Assembly (NCBI GenBank): GCA_040381195.1
Contig: JBEIHR010000075.1
Span: 1 to 8,680, forward strand
Direction: 5' to 3'
Origin: VGCC01 sp040381195
GTDB lineage: Bacteria > Actinomycetota > Actinomycetes > S36-B12
DNA: 8,680 nt
Shown: positions 1 to 6,275 of the stretch, one piece after another
Numbering within the stretch: position 1 is the first letter of the stretch
Layout of the letters: each line of letters opens with the position of its first letter
Notes under the pieces: model-generated
Databases searched by the model: none
What the model was told of the DNA's origin: nothing
What the model saw: the letters and a program-made list of their open reading frames with translations, nothing else
Translations under genes and position numbers: made by a program

Positions 1-140
1 AAACGGCGGGCAATGGCCAAACCATGCGCCTGGTGATCGGACCCGACTTCACCGCCGTCAAGGACGTACAGGTGAGCGAGGCAGCCAGTGACTTCACCAC
101 CAACGTCAACTCTGCCGACGAATCCTTCTGCGCGGAGTAG
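1..140 (+). CDS. C-terminal end of a probable LCP (LytR-CpsA-Psr) family protein, partial
   Basis: The frame starting at base 3 is open to the TAG stop at 138-140 and gives about 45 residues; the gene begins outside the window. The tail contains LVIGPDFTAVKDV and ends in ADESFCAE. This resembles the LytR_C domain found at the C-terminus of many actinobacterial LCP proteins, where a short beta-strand with a GxDF-type motif is followed by a low-complexity tail with a late cysteine. LCP enzymes sit in the membrane with an outward-facing domain and transfer lipid-linked glycopolymers to peptidoglycan, which fits the teichoic-acid-like genes that follow. The catalytic LCP domain is not in the window, so the call rests on the tail and the context. 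Its stop lies two bases from the stop of the convergent GT2 gene. Confidence 0.55.
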   Translation, partial: TAGNGQTMRLVIGPDFTAVKDVQVSEAASDFTTNVNSADESFCAE

Positions 141-142
141 CT

Positions 143-1000
143 CTAGATCACCGGGGGACGACCCGCGCGGGTCAACGCCCAGACCGTGGCCCAGCGCATC
201 GGACGACGTCCCGCCGGCGCGACTCGCATCCCTTCGCGCAAGCCGGCGAACCAGGCACGGAGGGCATCGCGCTCGCGCACCCGCGCCACCGTCAGACCCA
301 CCCAGGTGCCGACGTAGAGCGGTTCGAGGACGATCGGAAGATTTCGGCGGGCCAGCCACACCCGGTTGCGTGCGTTCATCCGATAGAACTCCGTGTGACG
401 GAGCGGATTGATGACCGGATGGTGCACGACAAGATCACCCGCGTACCAGGCGACGTAGCCCGCATCCCACACCCGCCACACCAGGTCGATGCCCTCATGC
501 GCGTAGAAGAACTCATCCGGCCATCCGTCAGCGGCCTCGAACACCGAGCGACGGATCACGGTCGCGCCCTCCCACAACGAGGTGGCCGGACCGGGGTGTC
601 CGGGATCCCCCACGCGTAACCGAGGGACCCACCGGCCCGGCGTCGTGGCACCGGTGGGATCCACCACGCGCGGCTGGATCAACCCGAGTCGAGGGTCCCG
701 TGCGAACCGGTCGCGGACGGTCGCGAGGAAGTGCGGATCCGGGAGCCAGGCGTCGTCATCGAGGAAGAAGAGCAGGTCGCCGGACACGGCCGCCGCCCCG
801 GCATTGCGCCCTGCCGGTATCCCTCGGTTCTCCGGGAGACCGAGTGTGCGCACACCCTCGGGAAGCCCGCGGGGTTCCCAGCCGTTTCCCACGACGACGA
901 CGTCGAGGTCGACATCGGCCTGGGTGAGCACCGAGTCGATCGCCCGAGACAACTCCTGCGGACGCGTCCCCATGGTGAGGACGACTACCCCGATGGTCAT
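143..1000 (-). CDS. Family 2 glycosyltransferase
   Basis: A 285-residue cytoplasmic GT-A glycosyltransferase, likely adding a sugar to a lipid-linked or polymer acceptor. The N-terminus has the GT2 Rossmann start (TIGVVVLTMGTRPQELSRAI, residues 2-21), then VVVVGNG (34-40), the ENRGIPAGRNAGA stretch (57-69) typical of rhamnosyltransferase-like GT2 enzymes, and the metal/nucleotide DXD-type motif FFLDDD (78-83). The acceptor-side motif reads FFYAHEGIDLVWR (164-176), where many relatives have Glu-Asp. No membrane segment is evident; the C-terminus is basic. The ATG at 1000 is chosen because the GT2 fold starts there and it overlaps the upstream stop as ATGA; no clear Shine-Dalgarno is present, so translation is probably coupled. 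The frame stays open upstream to 1621, but that extension has shadow-frame composition and lies over the preceding gene. Last gene of the minus-strand operon. Sugar specificity is unknown. Confidence 0.88.
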   Translation of the reverse strand: MTIGVVVLTMGTRPQELSRAIDSVLTQADVDLDVVVVGNGWEPRGLPEGVRTLGLPENRGIPAGRNAGAAAVSGDLLFFLDDDAWLPDPHFLATVRDRFARDPRLGLIQPRVVDPTGATTPGRWVPRLRVGDPGHPGPATSLWEGATVIRRSVFEAADGWPDEFFYAHEGIDLVWRVWDAGYVAWYAGDLVVHHPVINPLRHTEFYRMNARNRVWLARRNLPIVLEPLYVGTWVGLTVARVRERDALRAWFAGLREGMRVAPAGRRPMRWATVWALTRAGRPPVI

Positions 1001-1788
1001 GGTCGGAGCTTGCGCGAGGACAGGATGGCAAGCAGGTGGCCCACCACGGTGACGAGTGCCAGCAGCACGAGTGCCGCAAGGAGCCCACGCGTGGCCGCGA
1101 GGTCGCCGAGGAACGCGTCGACCACAGCGGCGACGAATATCAGGATGGTCAACTCGACCGAGTGATACGCCCGATAGAAAGGCAGTGCACGCGCGAGGGA
1201 GCGCAGTCGACGTAAGAGCGCACCCTGCGGCGTCCCGACGCCGACGCGATCCTCCAACCGGTCGAGGTTGGCGTAGGCCCGCGCGACGTGGACCATGTCG
1301 TTCAGAGCCTTGTTGTAGAGGATCAGGACCGCGAGGAGCGCACCCACGAGCGGCCAGGGAGTGTCCAACCATCCTGCGTCGGGAAATCCTGCCGCGCGGA
1401 GACCGAGGGTGATCGGGATGAGCCCCTCCGTCGTGTAGTGCCCGACACGATCGATGAACACGCCGAGCGGACTCGTCGTGCCACGCCAGCGCGCAACCTC
1501 TCCATCTGAGCAGTCCCAGAGCATCTGCAATTGGCCGAGGATCAACGCAGCACCCGCCCCCGGCAGCCCCGGGATCAGAATCACGAGAGCGGTGGCGATT
1601 CCGGTCCCGACCATCAGCCATGTGACCTGGTTCGCCGTGATCGACGTGCGCAGAAGAAGGGAGGTGAGGTAGGGCGACAGCTTGCGGAGGTAGACGTCAG
1701 CGACCCAGTGCTCCGAATTTCGCCGGCCACGCACCGATGGTGGTTGGCACACCGCACGGATCTGCGCGATCGTCGGATGATCCGCCAT
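997..1788 (-). CDS. CDP-alcohol phosphatidyltransferase family protein, variant active site
   Basis: A 263-residue integral membrane protein. Family members transfer a phospho-alcohol from a CDP-alcohol to an acceptor hydroxyl, releasing CMP. The signature is D-x2-D-G-x2-A-R-x8-G-x3-D-x3-D; here it reads D92, D95, G96, A99, R100, G109, D113, but the last position is H117 (in DRVGHY) instead of the Asp normally assigned as catalytic base. The N-terminal RGRRNSEHWVADVYLRKLSPYLT (residues 20-42) is a charged amphipathic stretch before the first hydrophobic helix. About six hydrophobic segments follow, roughly at 56-72, 76-92, 120-132, 147-160, 211-226 and 235-254. The ATG at 1788 has GAGGAGG eight bases upstream and overlaps the upstream stop by one base (TGATG). 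It follows a second, larger enzyme of the same family. The substrate is unknown; a phospho-polyol, inositol-phosphate or amino-alcohol is plausible. Confidence 0.87.
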   Translation of the reverse strand: MADHPTIAQIRAVCQPPSVRGRRNSEHWVADVYLRKLSPYLTSLLLRTSITANQVTWLMVGTGIATALVILIPGLPGAGAALILGQLQMLWDCSDGEVARWRGTTSPLGVFIDRVGHYTTEGLIPITLGLRAAGFPDAGWLDTPWPLVGALLAVLILYNKALNDMVHVARAYANLDRLEDRVGVGTPQGALLRRLRSLARALPFYRAYHSVELTILIFVAAVVDAFLGDLAATRGLLAALVLLALVTVVGHLLAILSSRKLRP

Positions 1789-3473
1789 CAGGACACCCTC
1801 CTCACAGATCGCAGCCACTGTACGGAGGCCAGGATGACGCACACGACCAGGAGCCAGATCGACGCCGCGCGGAGTTCCCACGCCATGGCGCCGAGCCCCA
1901 GCGCGACGAGTACGAGAATCGTGCGTCCCTCCCAGCCGAGAGCGAGCCAGTCCAACCACCGCGGCGGTCGCGACCCCTGGATCGCGCGGTAGAGGGTGTC
2001 GTAGTGGTGGTAGGCGATGATGAAGAGGTATCCGAACGCCAGAGGCAGAAGTTCGTGCGCGGAGCCGAGGACGATCGCTGCGACCAGACCCATTTCCACC
2101 GCGCAGATCACCGATGGCCACACCCACACCCAGCGCCCTGTGGGGAGTCGCAGGTGGAGGAGTTTCGCGACCATGGCTCCGACCGGACCGTCATCGAGTT
2201 GTGATCGAACGAGAGTGATACCCCCACTCGGGGTCGGCCCCCGCCAGGTGAACGTCCGCGCGATCCGACCGAGCGCCGTATAGAGGAAGGCGATCGAGAC
2301 GAGCACGAGGAGGGCGAGGAGGGCGACGTAACCGTTGAAGAGCAGTGCACCGATGCTGAGGACCAACCAGCGTTCCCCGATCGGCATGTGCACAACCTTC
2401 TTCGCCCAGCGCACACCGGCACGCCGATTCATCCGGGCAGATGCCTCCACCAAACCGCCCGTCCCAGCAGAGCCGTCATCGGGGTCGGTCAACGACCTCG
2501 GTGCCACATGGGCCTCACGGAGTCGCTGAATACGCGAGAAGGTGTAGTCGCCCATGTGACGCACCGTCTGCACGACGATGAGGAGGACAGCCACCCACCA
2601 GGCGGACAACCCCGAGATCACCGCACCCGTGGCAAGTCCTGCGTAGGCGGCGTATTCCTTCACCCGATCCGTCGATGCATCGAGCCATGCGCCGAGTGCA
2701 CTGAAGCGCCGGGTGGCGCGCGCCACTTCACCATCGACACAGTCGATGACGAGGGAGGCTTGGAGGGCGATCGCCCCCACGACCAACCAGGGGCGGGTCC
2801 CCTGCGCGAAGGCGAGCGCGGCGAGCAGGCCGATGAGGAAGGAGATCACCGTGATGGTGTTCGGCGAGAGGCCGAGCCTGAGTGCCAGGCGAGTGACCGG
2901 CTTCGACATGCGGCGCACGAGGAATGTCGAGTAGAAGCCGTCATCGACTCGATTGGCCTGGAGTTGAGCTATCCGTTGATCACTCACCGAACCCAGGGCA
3001 CGTCGCGCCGCGTCAGGATCCACGGGACTCCGGAACCAGGGCACATCCACGATGTCGATCGCCTGGATACCGATGCCAGCGCGCACGAGCGCGACAACGC
3101 ACAATTCCAACAACTCGTCATCGTCGACGGCGAGCGCCCCCTGAGCGAGCAGCGCATCGAGATCCGCCAGGGCAGTCGCCGCCGCCTGCGCATCCACCTC
3201 ACTGATCACCAGCGCGCCGACACTCGCATGTGTGGGAGACCCGACCCGGTGGACGCTGCTGCCGGCGGAGACGACGCGGTGGTGGCGCACGCGCAGATTG
3301 CCGTGCGGATCGGGACGGACCAGGACGGAGGAGGGCACGAACGGATTCGACGTGAGGGGTGCGAGGGCTGCTTCCGCGATGACCAGGTCCTCAGCCACCA
3401 GGACCACTGGATCAGCACCCGTTCGGAGTTGATCCAGGACCGCAGTGAGCCTCCGACCGCGGACTCGGATCAC
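1788..3473 (-). CDS. CDP-alcohol phosphatidyltransferase with nucleotidyltransferase-like N-terminus and DUF5941-like C-terminus
   Basis: A 561-residue protein in three parts. Residues 1 to about 175 are soluble and resemble the second half of a nucleotidyltransferase domain (VVLVAEDLVI at 23-32; VDDDELLELCVVALVRAG at 116-133), but the GxGTRxxxPK nucleotide-binding signature is absent. Residues about 180-310 hold a CDP-alcohol phosphatidyltransferase with the complete motif: D244, D247, G248, A251, R252, G261, D265, D269. Residues about 350-561 are a further membrane region (about five hydrophobic segments, and YLFIIAYHHYDTLYR at 482-496) resembling DUF5941 of actinobacterial proteins, named from memory. 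Bifunctional inositol-phosphate cytidylyltransferase/DIPP synthases have a comparable domain order. The GTG at 3473 is chosen because GGGAGA lies seven bases upstream and the start overlaps the sulfotransferase stop as GTGA; the frame is open to 3752 but that part is shadow-like. It probably forms the phosphodiester link of the polymer or its lipid precursor; the substrate is not determinable. Confidence 0.85.
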   Translation of the reverse strand: MIRVRGRRLTAVLDQLRTGADPVVLVAEDLVIAEAALAPLTSNPFVPSSVLVRPDPHGNLRVRHHRVVSAGSSVHRVGSPTHASVGALVISEVDAQAAATALADLDALLAQGALAVDDDELLELCVVALVRAGIGIQAIDIVDVPWFRSPVDPDAARRALGSVSDQRIAQLQANRVDDGFYSTFLVRRMSKPVTRLALRLGLSPNTITVISFLIGLLAALAFAQGTRPWLVVGAIALQASLVIDCVDGEVARATRRFSALGAWLDASTDRVKEYAAYAGLATGAVISGLSAWWVAVLLIVVQTVRHMGDYTFSRIQRLREAHVAPRSLTDPDDGSAGTGGLVEASARMNRRAGVRWAKKVVHMPIGERWLVLSIGALLFNGYVALLALLVLVSIAFLYTALGRIARTFTWRGPTPSGGITLVRSQLDDGPVGAMVAKLLHLRLPTGRWVWVWPSVICAVEMGLVAAIVLGSAHELLPLAFGYLFIIAYHHYDTLYRAIQGSRPPRWLDWLALGWEGRTILVLVALGLGAMAWELRAASIWLLVVCVILASVQWLRSVRRVS

Positions 3474-4612
3474 TCCGACTTCTCCCGGAGCAGACTCCGC
3501 CACCCTTGGCGTCGCACTTCGCGCACGAGGCGTCCGGCAATCTGGCGGCTCGTCGGTTGTTCCTGCACCGCCTGCACCATCGCTTCCAACGCGGCGACAG
3601 CGGCATCGATCGGAATCTCGCTGGATGGGGACCCGGTTTCGTCTGGGAGCCGGACGGTCAACGCCTCGAGGTCGCCGATGACCCGCACTCCACTGGCAGC
3701 GATCAGCGCTGCGGCGGCGGTCCCCTCCGAGGCCGCAGCATCCAGCGCCCACGCCGGGGTCGCAAGGCGCGCCTCATCCGCCCCCGGTTCCCGGCTCTCG
3801 ACCATTCCCCGCGCCACACCGCGGCGGATGACGGTCACATACTCGGTCCAGTCCATCTGCGTCTTGACCCGGGAGTTGAGTCGAACCAGGAGTTCGGCTT
3901 CCGCGGCTGTCATGGATCGATTGCTGGTCAGATCCATCCGTGAAACCAGGATCTGCGGATCAACACCCAGGAGTTGCGCGAAGGTGGTGAACATCGCCGA
4001 ACGTTCGACATCCTCGAGCACGATGACCGTGAGGTGGTCGGAGCCGACGGCCGACGCCCACCGCTCGACCACAGCTCCATGCGCCTGCCGCTTCCAGAAC
4101 GTGGGAGACATGCGGGAGGAGCCTGGGGTCGCGAACACGTCCTGCAGCCAGGGTTCGTAGTCGGTGGTGAGTCCGTACTTCAGGTATTGCTGCCACGACG
4201 AGGGCAGGAGCTTGCCGAGATTCCGCAGGGTCACCACAACATGGACCCGTCGTCCGCCGAGCCCGGCGACGACCTCGCGAGCCACCTCCTCCGGCGCCTC
4301 GCAGAAGAACTCGCTGCTGATCACAACACGCCCGCGATGCTCCGCGACTCGCGCAGACAGCCGGTCGAAGTGCGCGCGATCCAGAACCGCGCCACCTCGG
4401 TTGTTCCATCCCCAGGGTCGTCCCAGAACCGCGAGTGCCGCGCGATGGTGAGCCTGGAGTTTCCCCGGGTACCGAACTCCGGCGGCGGCGAGATCGTCGC
4501 GAGCATCGGCCAGTGCGGCCTGCAGCGCAGTGGTCCCCGTCTTATGCACGCCGATGTGCAGCAGAACCGCATCCTCCGGAAGGGAGTCCACGGGGGGAAG
4601 GGAGCCACCCAT
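3470..4612 (-). CDS. Sulfotransferase-like protein (PAPS-dependent type fold)
   Basis: A 380-residue soluble protein. The N-terminus carries the sulfotransferase P-loop HIGVHKTGTTALQ (residues 19-31; K24 and T27/T28 are expected to contact the PAPS 5'-phosphosulfate), then VVISSEFFCE (96-105), and VVVTLRNLGKLLPSSWQQY (125-143), with R130 and S138/S139 in the place of the 3'-phosphate-binding Arg and Ser. TSNRSMTAAEAELL (229-242) resembles the late PAPS-loop region of bacterial sulfotransferases. Residues after about 245 match nothing I recognise. The ATG at 4612 sits 10 bases after the ATPase stop, directly before the P-loop; the ribosome-binding site is weak (TAGG). It lies between the export genes and the two phosphatidyltransferases, so a role in sulfating the polymer or its lipid precursor is inferred. 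No PAPS synthesis genes are in the window, and other P-loop transfer chemistry cannot be excluded. Confidence 0.8.
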   Translation of the reverse strand: MGGSLPPVDSLPEDAVLLHIGVHKTGTTALQAALADARDDLAAAGVRYPGKLQAHHRAALAVLGRPWGWNNRGGAVLDRAHFDRLSARVAEHRGRVVISSEFFCEAPEEVAREVVAGLGGRRVHVVVTLRNLGKLLPSSWQQYLKYGLTTDYEPWLQDVFATPGSSRMSPTFWKRQAHGAVVERWASAVGSDHLTVIVLEDVERSAMFTTFAQLLGVDPQILVSRMDLTSNRSMTAAEAELLVRLNSRVKTQMDWTEYVTVIRRGVARGMVESREPGADEARLATPAWALDAAASEGTAAAALIAASGVRVIGDLEALTVRLPDETGSPSSEIPIDAAVAALEAMVQAVQEQPTSRQIAGRLVREVRRQGWRSLLREKSE

Positions 4613-4622
4613 GCGGGTGAGC

Positions 4623-5429
4623 CTAGTTGTCGTCCTCGAAATCCTGCGGATCCTCATCCGACCGCAGCGCTCGCCGTGCAGCACGCATGCGTTCGATCCC
4701 CTCGTCGACATCGAGTGAGTGCACCCGGGATTCATCATCGATGTAGAGGGCTCGATCGAACGTAGCGTCCAGAAGACGTGGGGCGTCACTGGCGACGAGG
4801 AACGTGACGCCGCGGGTGCGGAGTTCGGCGATACGGGCGAAGCACTGCTCACGGAATGCGGGCTCGCCCACTGCGAGCACCTCGTCGACGGCGTAGCCGT
4901 GCGCACCCGTGGCCATGGCGGTGGCCCAGGCCAGTTTCTGGCGAACGGATGCGGGCGCCTGACCCAGATGCCGGTCCAACTTCGGTGTGAGTCCCGCGGT
5001 GCCCGCGATGTCCAGAACGCGCTCCGAGACCTGTGCCGGCGTCATGCCCAGAAGTCCACCCAGGAGGTAGATGTTGTGGCGCACCGTGAACCCACGACCC
5101 AGAGTGCGCGCCAGGTCGATCATCGGGATCCAGGGGAAGCGCCGTTCGACTGTTCCTGAGTCCGGGAGGACCGTTCCCGCCGCGAGGCGCAACAGGGCAC
5201 GCCGGTGCGCTGAACGCGCGCCCAGGATGAGAATCGACTCCCCGGGCAGCACCGTGAACGATGCATCGGTGATCGCAGCGAACTCCTCGCGCCGGGTCTC
5301 ACCGGCAAGCCGCCGCAGCCGCTGACGCCTACCGCCCCCCTGACGTCGCTTGCGTTTGGGCAACGCGAGCGACACATGGTGGAACTCGACGGCCGAGGCG
5401 AGTGAAGGCTCGATACGGATTCGGGCCAT
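4623..5429 (-). CDS. ABC transporter ATP-binding subunit (TagH/Wzt type) with degenerate nucleotide site
   Basis: A 268-residue protein with the layout of the ATPase half of polysaccharide/teichoic acid exporters. It has an N-terminal strand VEFHHVSLAL (14-23), a basic insert (25-48), ITDASFTVLPGESILILG (53-70), RHNIYLLGGLLGMTP (117-131) and a strong Walker B/D-loop, YAVDEVLAVGEPAF (179-192), with D182 and E183 kept. Key catalytic motifs are lost. The Walker A reads GARSAHRR (70-77) instead of GxxxxGK[ST], so the Gly, Lys and Ser/Thr are His, Arg and Arg. The signature is APASVRQ (158-164), lacking its glycine. The switch histidine position is Ser (VASD, 212-215). The frame is intact with no premature stop, so this is not simple decay. 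It follows the permease stop by one base, and AAAGGAGGTG lies six bases before the ATG. The C-terminus is short and acidic, with no carbohydrate-binding domain of the Wzt type. Confidence 0.85.
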   Translation of the reverse strand: MARIRIEPSLASAVEFHHVSLALPKRKRRQGGGRRQRLRRLAGETRREEFAAITDASFTVLPGESILILGARSAHRRALLRLAAGTVLPDSGTVERRFPWIPMIDLARTLGRGFTVRHNIYLLGGLLGMTPAQVSERVLDIAGTAGLTPKLDRHLGQAPASVRQKLAWATAMATGAHGYAVDEVLAVGEPAFREQCFARIAELRTRGVTFLVASDAPRLLDATFDRALYIDDESRVHSLDVDEGIERMRAARRALRSDEDPQDFEDDN

Positions 5430-5430
5430 C

Positions 5431-6258
5431 TCACACCTCCTTTAACACACGTGGTTCGAGGCGCCGGAACACGAGGAGTCCGATGACCACGATGAGTGCG
5501 GTGCTGGCCACGGAAACAGCCAATGCTTGCAGTGAGATGGCCTCCTCCGGCCACCAGCCGATGCGGTAGAGGCCCAGGACGCCCACCAGCGGATTGATGG
5601 CCGCGATGTTCTGCAACGCTTCAGGAATGCGCCCCAGTGTGTAGAGGATCGGCGTGAAATAGAACAGTGCGCGCAACACGATCCGCACGGTGCGACCGAG
5701 ATCGGGCATGAGCGCCACGGCGGGAGCGATGATCAGGGCGAGTCCGTACATGACCATGAACTGCAGGAGGATCGCTACTGGGAAGAGCAGGATGAGCGGA
5801 CCCGGCAGTGACTGCGTCACGACCATGGCGAGGAGGAGGATCGGCAACGAGAGCACGAACTCCACCCCCGAGGAGATGATGACGCGCAGGATCCATACCT
5901 GGGTGGGAAGGAGACTGAACGCCAACTCACCCCGCGCACGTTGGAGGACCTTGGTGCTGGCCCGCATTCCCTTGAGAAACCACCACCAGGGCAGAACGCC
6001 CGCGACAATGAACAACAGGTAGGGACTCAGCCCGAAATCCCGCGCTCCGAGGAGGACCGAGAATACGAACCACAGGACGGCCGCCATCCCGAGTGGTTCG
6101 AGGAGCGTCCACAGGTAACCGAGTCGGAACGACGTGTATTGACGCTGCAGGTCACGGCGCACCAGCATGCGGAGCACTTGCCGGTGCTCCCAGATGGTTC
6201 GCACGGCGATTACGATAGGCCAGTCCGATGCGAGTCCCCGCCTGACACAGGCATCCAC
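5431..6258 (-). CDS. ABC-2 type polysaccharide/teichoic acid export permease (TagG/Wzm type)
   Basis: A 275-residue integral membrane protein. It begins with a cytoplasmic amphipathic segment containing LVRRDLQRQYTSFRLGYLW (32-50), the pattern before the first helix of ABC-2 polysaccharide exporters. About six hydrophobic segments follow, roughly at 49-70, 78-95, 124-149, 153-182, 192-209 and 243-265. The family pattern FYFTPILYTLGRIPE (199-213) then AAINPLVGVLGLYR (219-232) is clear. It should form the transmembrane pore for a lipid-linked glycopolymer together with the ATPase encoded next. The GTG at 6258 is preferred because GGAGG lies eight bases upstream and it is the first start compatible with the divergent gene. 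The frame continues to 6330, including an ATG at 6297, but those starts lack a ribosome-binding site and would overlap the divergent coding sequence. First gene of the operon; the promoter must lie at or beyond the start of the opposite gene. Confidence 0.9.
   Translation of the reverse strand: MDACVRRGLASDWPIVIAVRTIWEHRQVLRMLVRRDLQRQYTSFRLGYLWTLLEPLGMAAVLWFVFSVLLGARDFGLSPYLLFIVAGVLPWWWFLKGMRASTKVLQRARGELAFSLLPTQVWILRVIISSGVEFVLSLPILLLAMVVTQSLPGPLILLFPVAILLQFMVMYGLALIIAPAVALMPDLGRTVRIVLRALFYFTPILYTLGRIPEALQNIAAINPLVGVLGLYRIGWWPEEAISLQALAVSVASTALIVVIGLLVFRRLEPRVLKEV
5434..5443 (-). promoter_or_regulatory. Strong Shine-Dalgarno for the ABC ATPase
   Basis: On the minus strand the bases read AAAGGAGGTG, an almost full anti-16S match, six bases before the ATG at 5429. 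They form the last codons (Lys-Glu-Val) of the permease, so the ATPase ribosome-binding site lies inside the preceding gene. This fixes the ATPase start and suggests strong expression relative to the sulfotransferase gene, whose site is weak. Confidence 0.75.
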
Positions 6259-6275
6259 GAGGAGCACCTCCACAC
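6259..6275. promoter_or_regulatory. 17-base divergent intergenic stretch carrying both ribosome-binding sites
   Basis: The two divergent genes start at 6258 (minus) and 6276 (plus). The bases between contain GAGGAGCACCTC (6259-6270), a near-palindrome. On the plus strand GAGGAG precedes the GTG at 6276 by 11 bases; on the minus strand GAGGTGCTCCTC gives a GGAGG site eight bases before the GTG at 6258. A perfect CACGTG palindrome (6273-6278) covers the plus-strand start. No promoter fits here, so promoters for both directions must lie in the opposite coding sequence. A weak candidate -10 for the plus direction is TACGAT at 6211-6216, without a convincing -35. Confidence 0.5.

Noticed and set aside
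1001..1621. N-terminal extension of the GT2 frame up to an ATG at 1621
   Set aside because: The extension overlaps the phosphatidyltransferase gene, has shadow-like composition, and the GT2 fold begins exactly at the ATG at 1000.
1789..2127. Upstream extension of the short phosphatidyltransferase
   Set aside because: Arg/Gly-rich sequence over the preceding gene; the ATG at 1788 has a good ribosome-binding site and starts the conserved N-terminus.
3474..3752. Upstream extension of the large phosphatidyltransferase, which might have supplied the missing nucleotidyltransferase half
   Set aside because: Its Cys/Arg/Gly-rich translation has no GxGTR motif and overlaps the sulfotransferase coding region; the GTG at 3473 has a well-placed ribosome-binding site.
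2388..4160. A 590-codon plus-strand open frame
   Set aside because: It lies antisense to the sulfotransferase and the large phosphatidyltransferase genes, both with clear family motifs. Its translation is rich in Arg, His, Thr and Pro with no recognisable domain, as expected of shadow frames in high-G+C DNA.
3974..4765. A 263-codon plus-strand open frame
   Set aside because: Antisense to the sulfotransferase and ATPase genes, with no recognisable motif.
4613..4906. Upstream extension of the sulfotransferase frame
   Set aside because: It overlaps the ATPase coding end and has low-complexity Ser/Thr/Arg composition; the P-loop follows closely after the ATG at 4612.
4623..5429. Treating the ABC ATPase as a pseudogene
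   Set aside because: The frame is intact, length is normal, the ribosome-binding site is excellent and Walker B is conserved, which argues for a maintained variant protein rather than decay.
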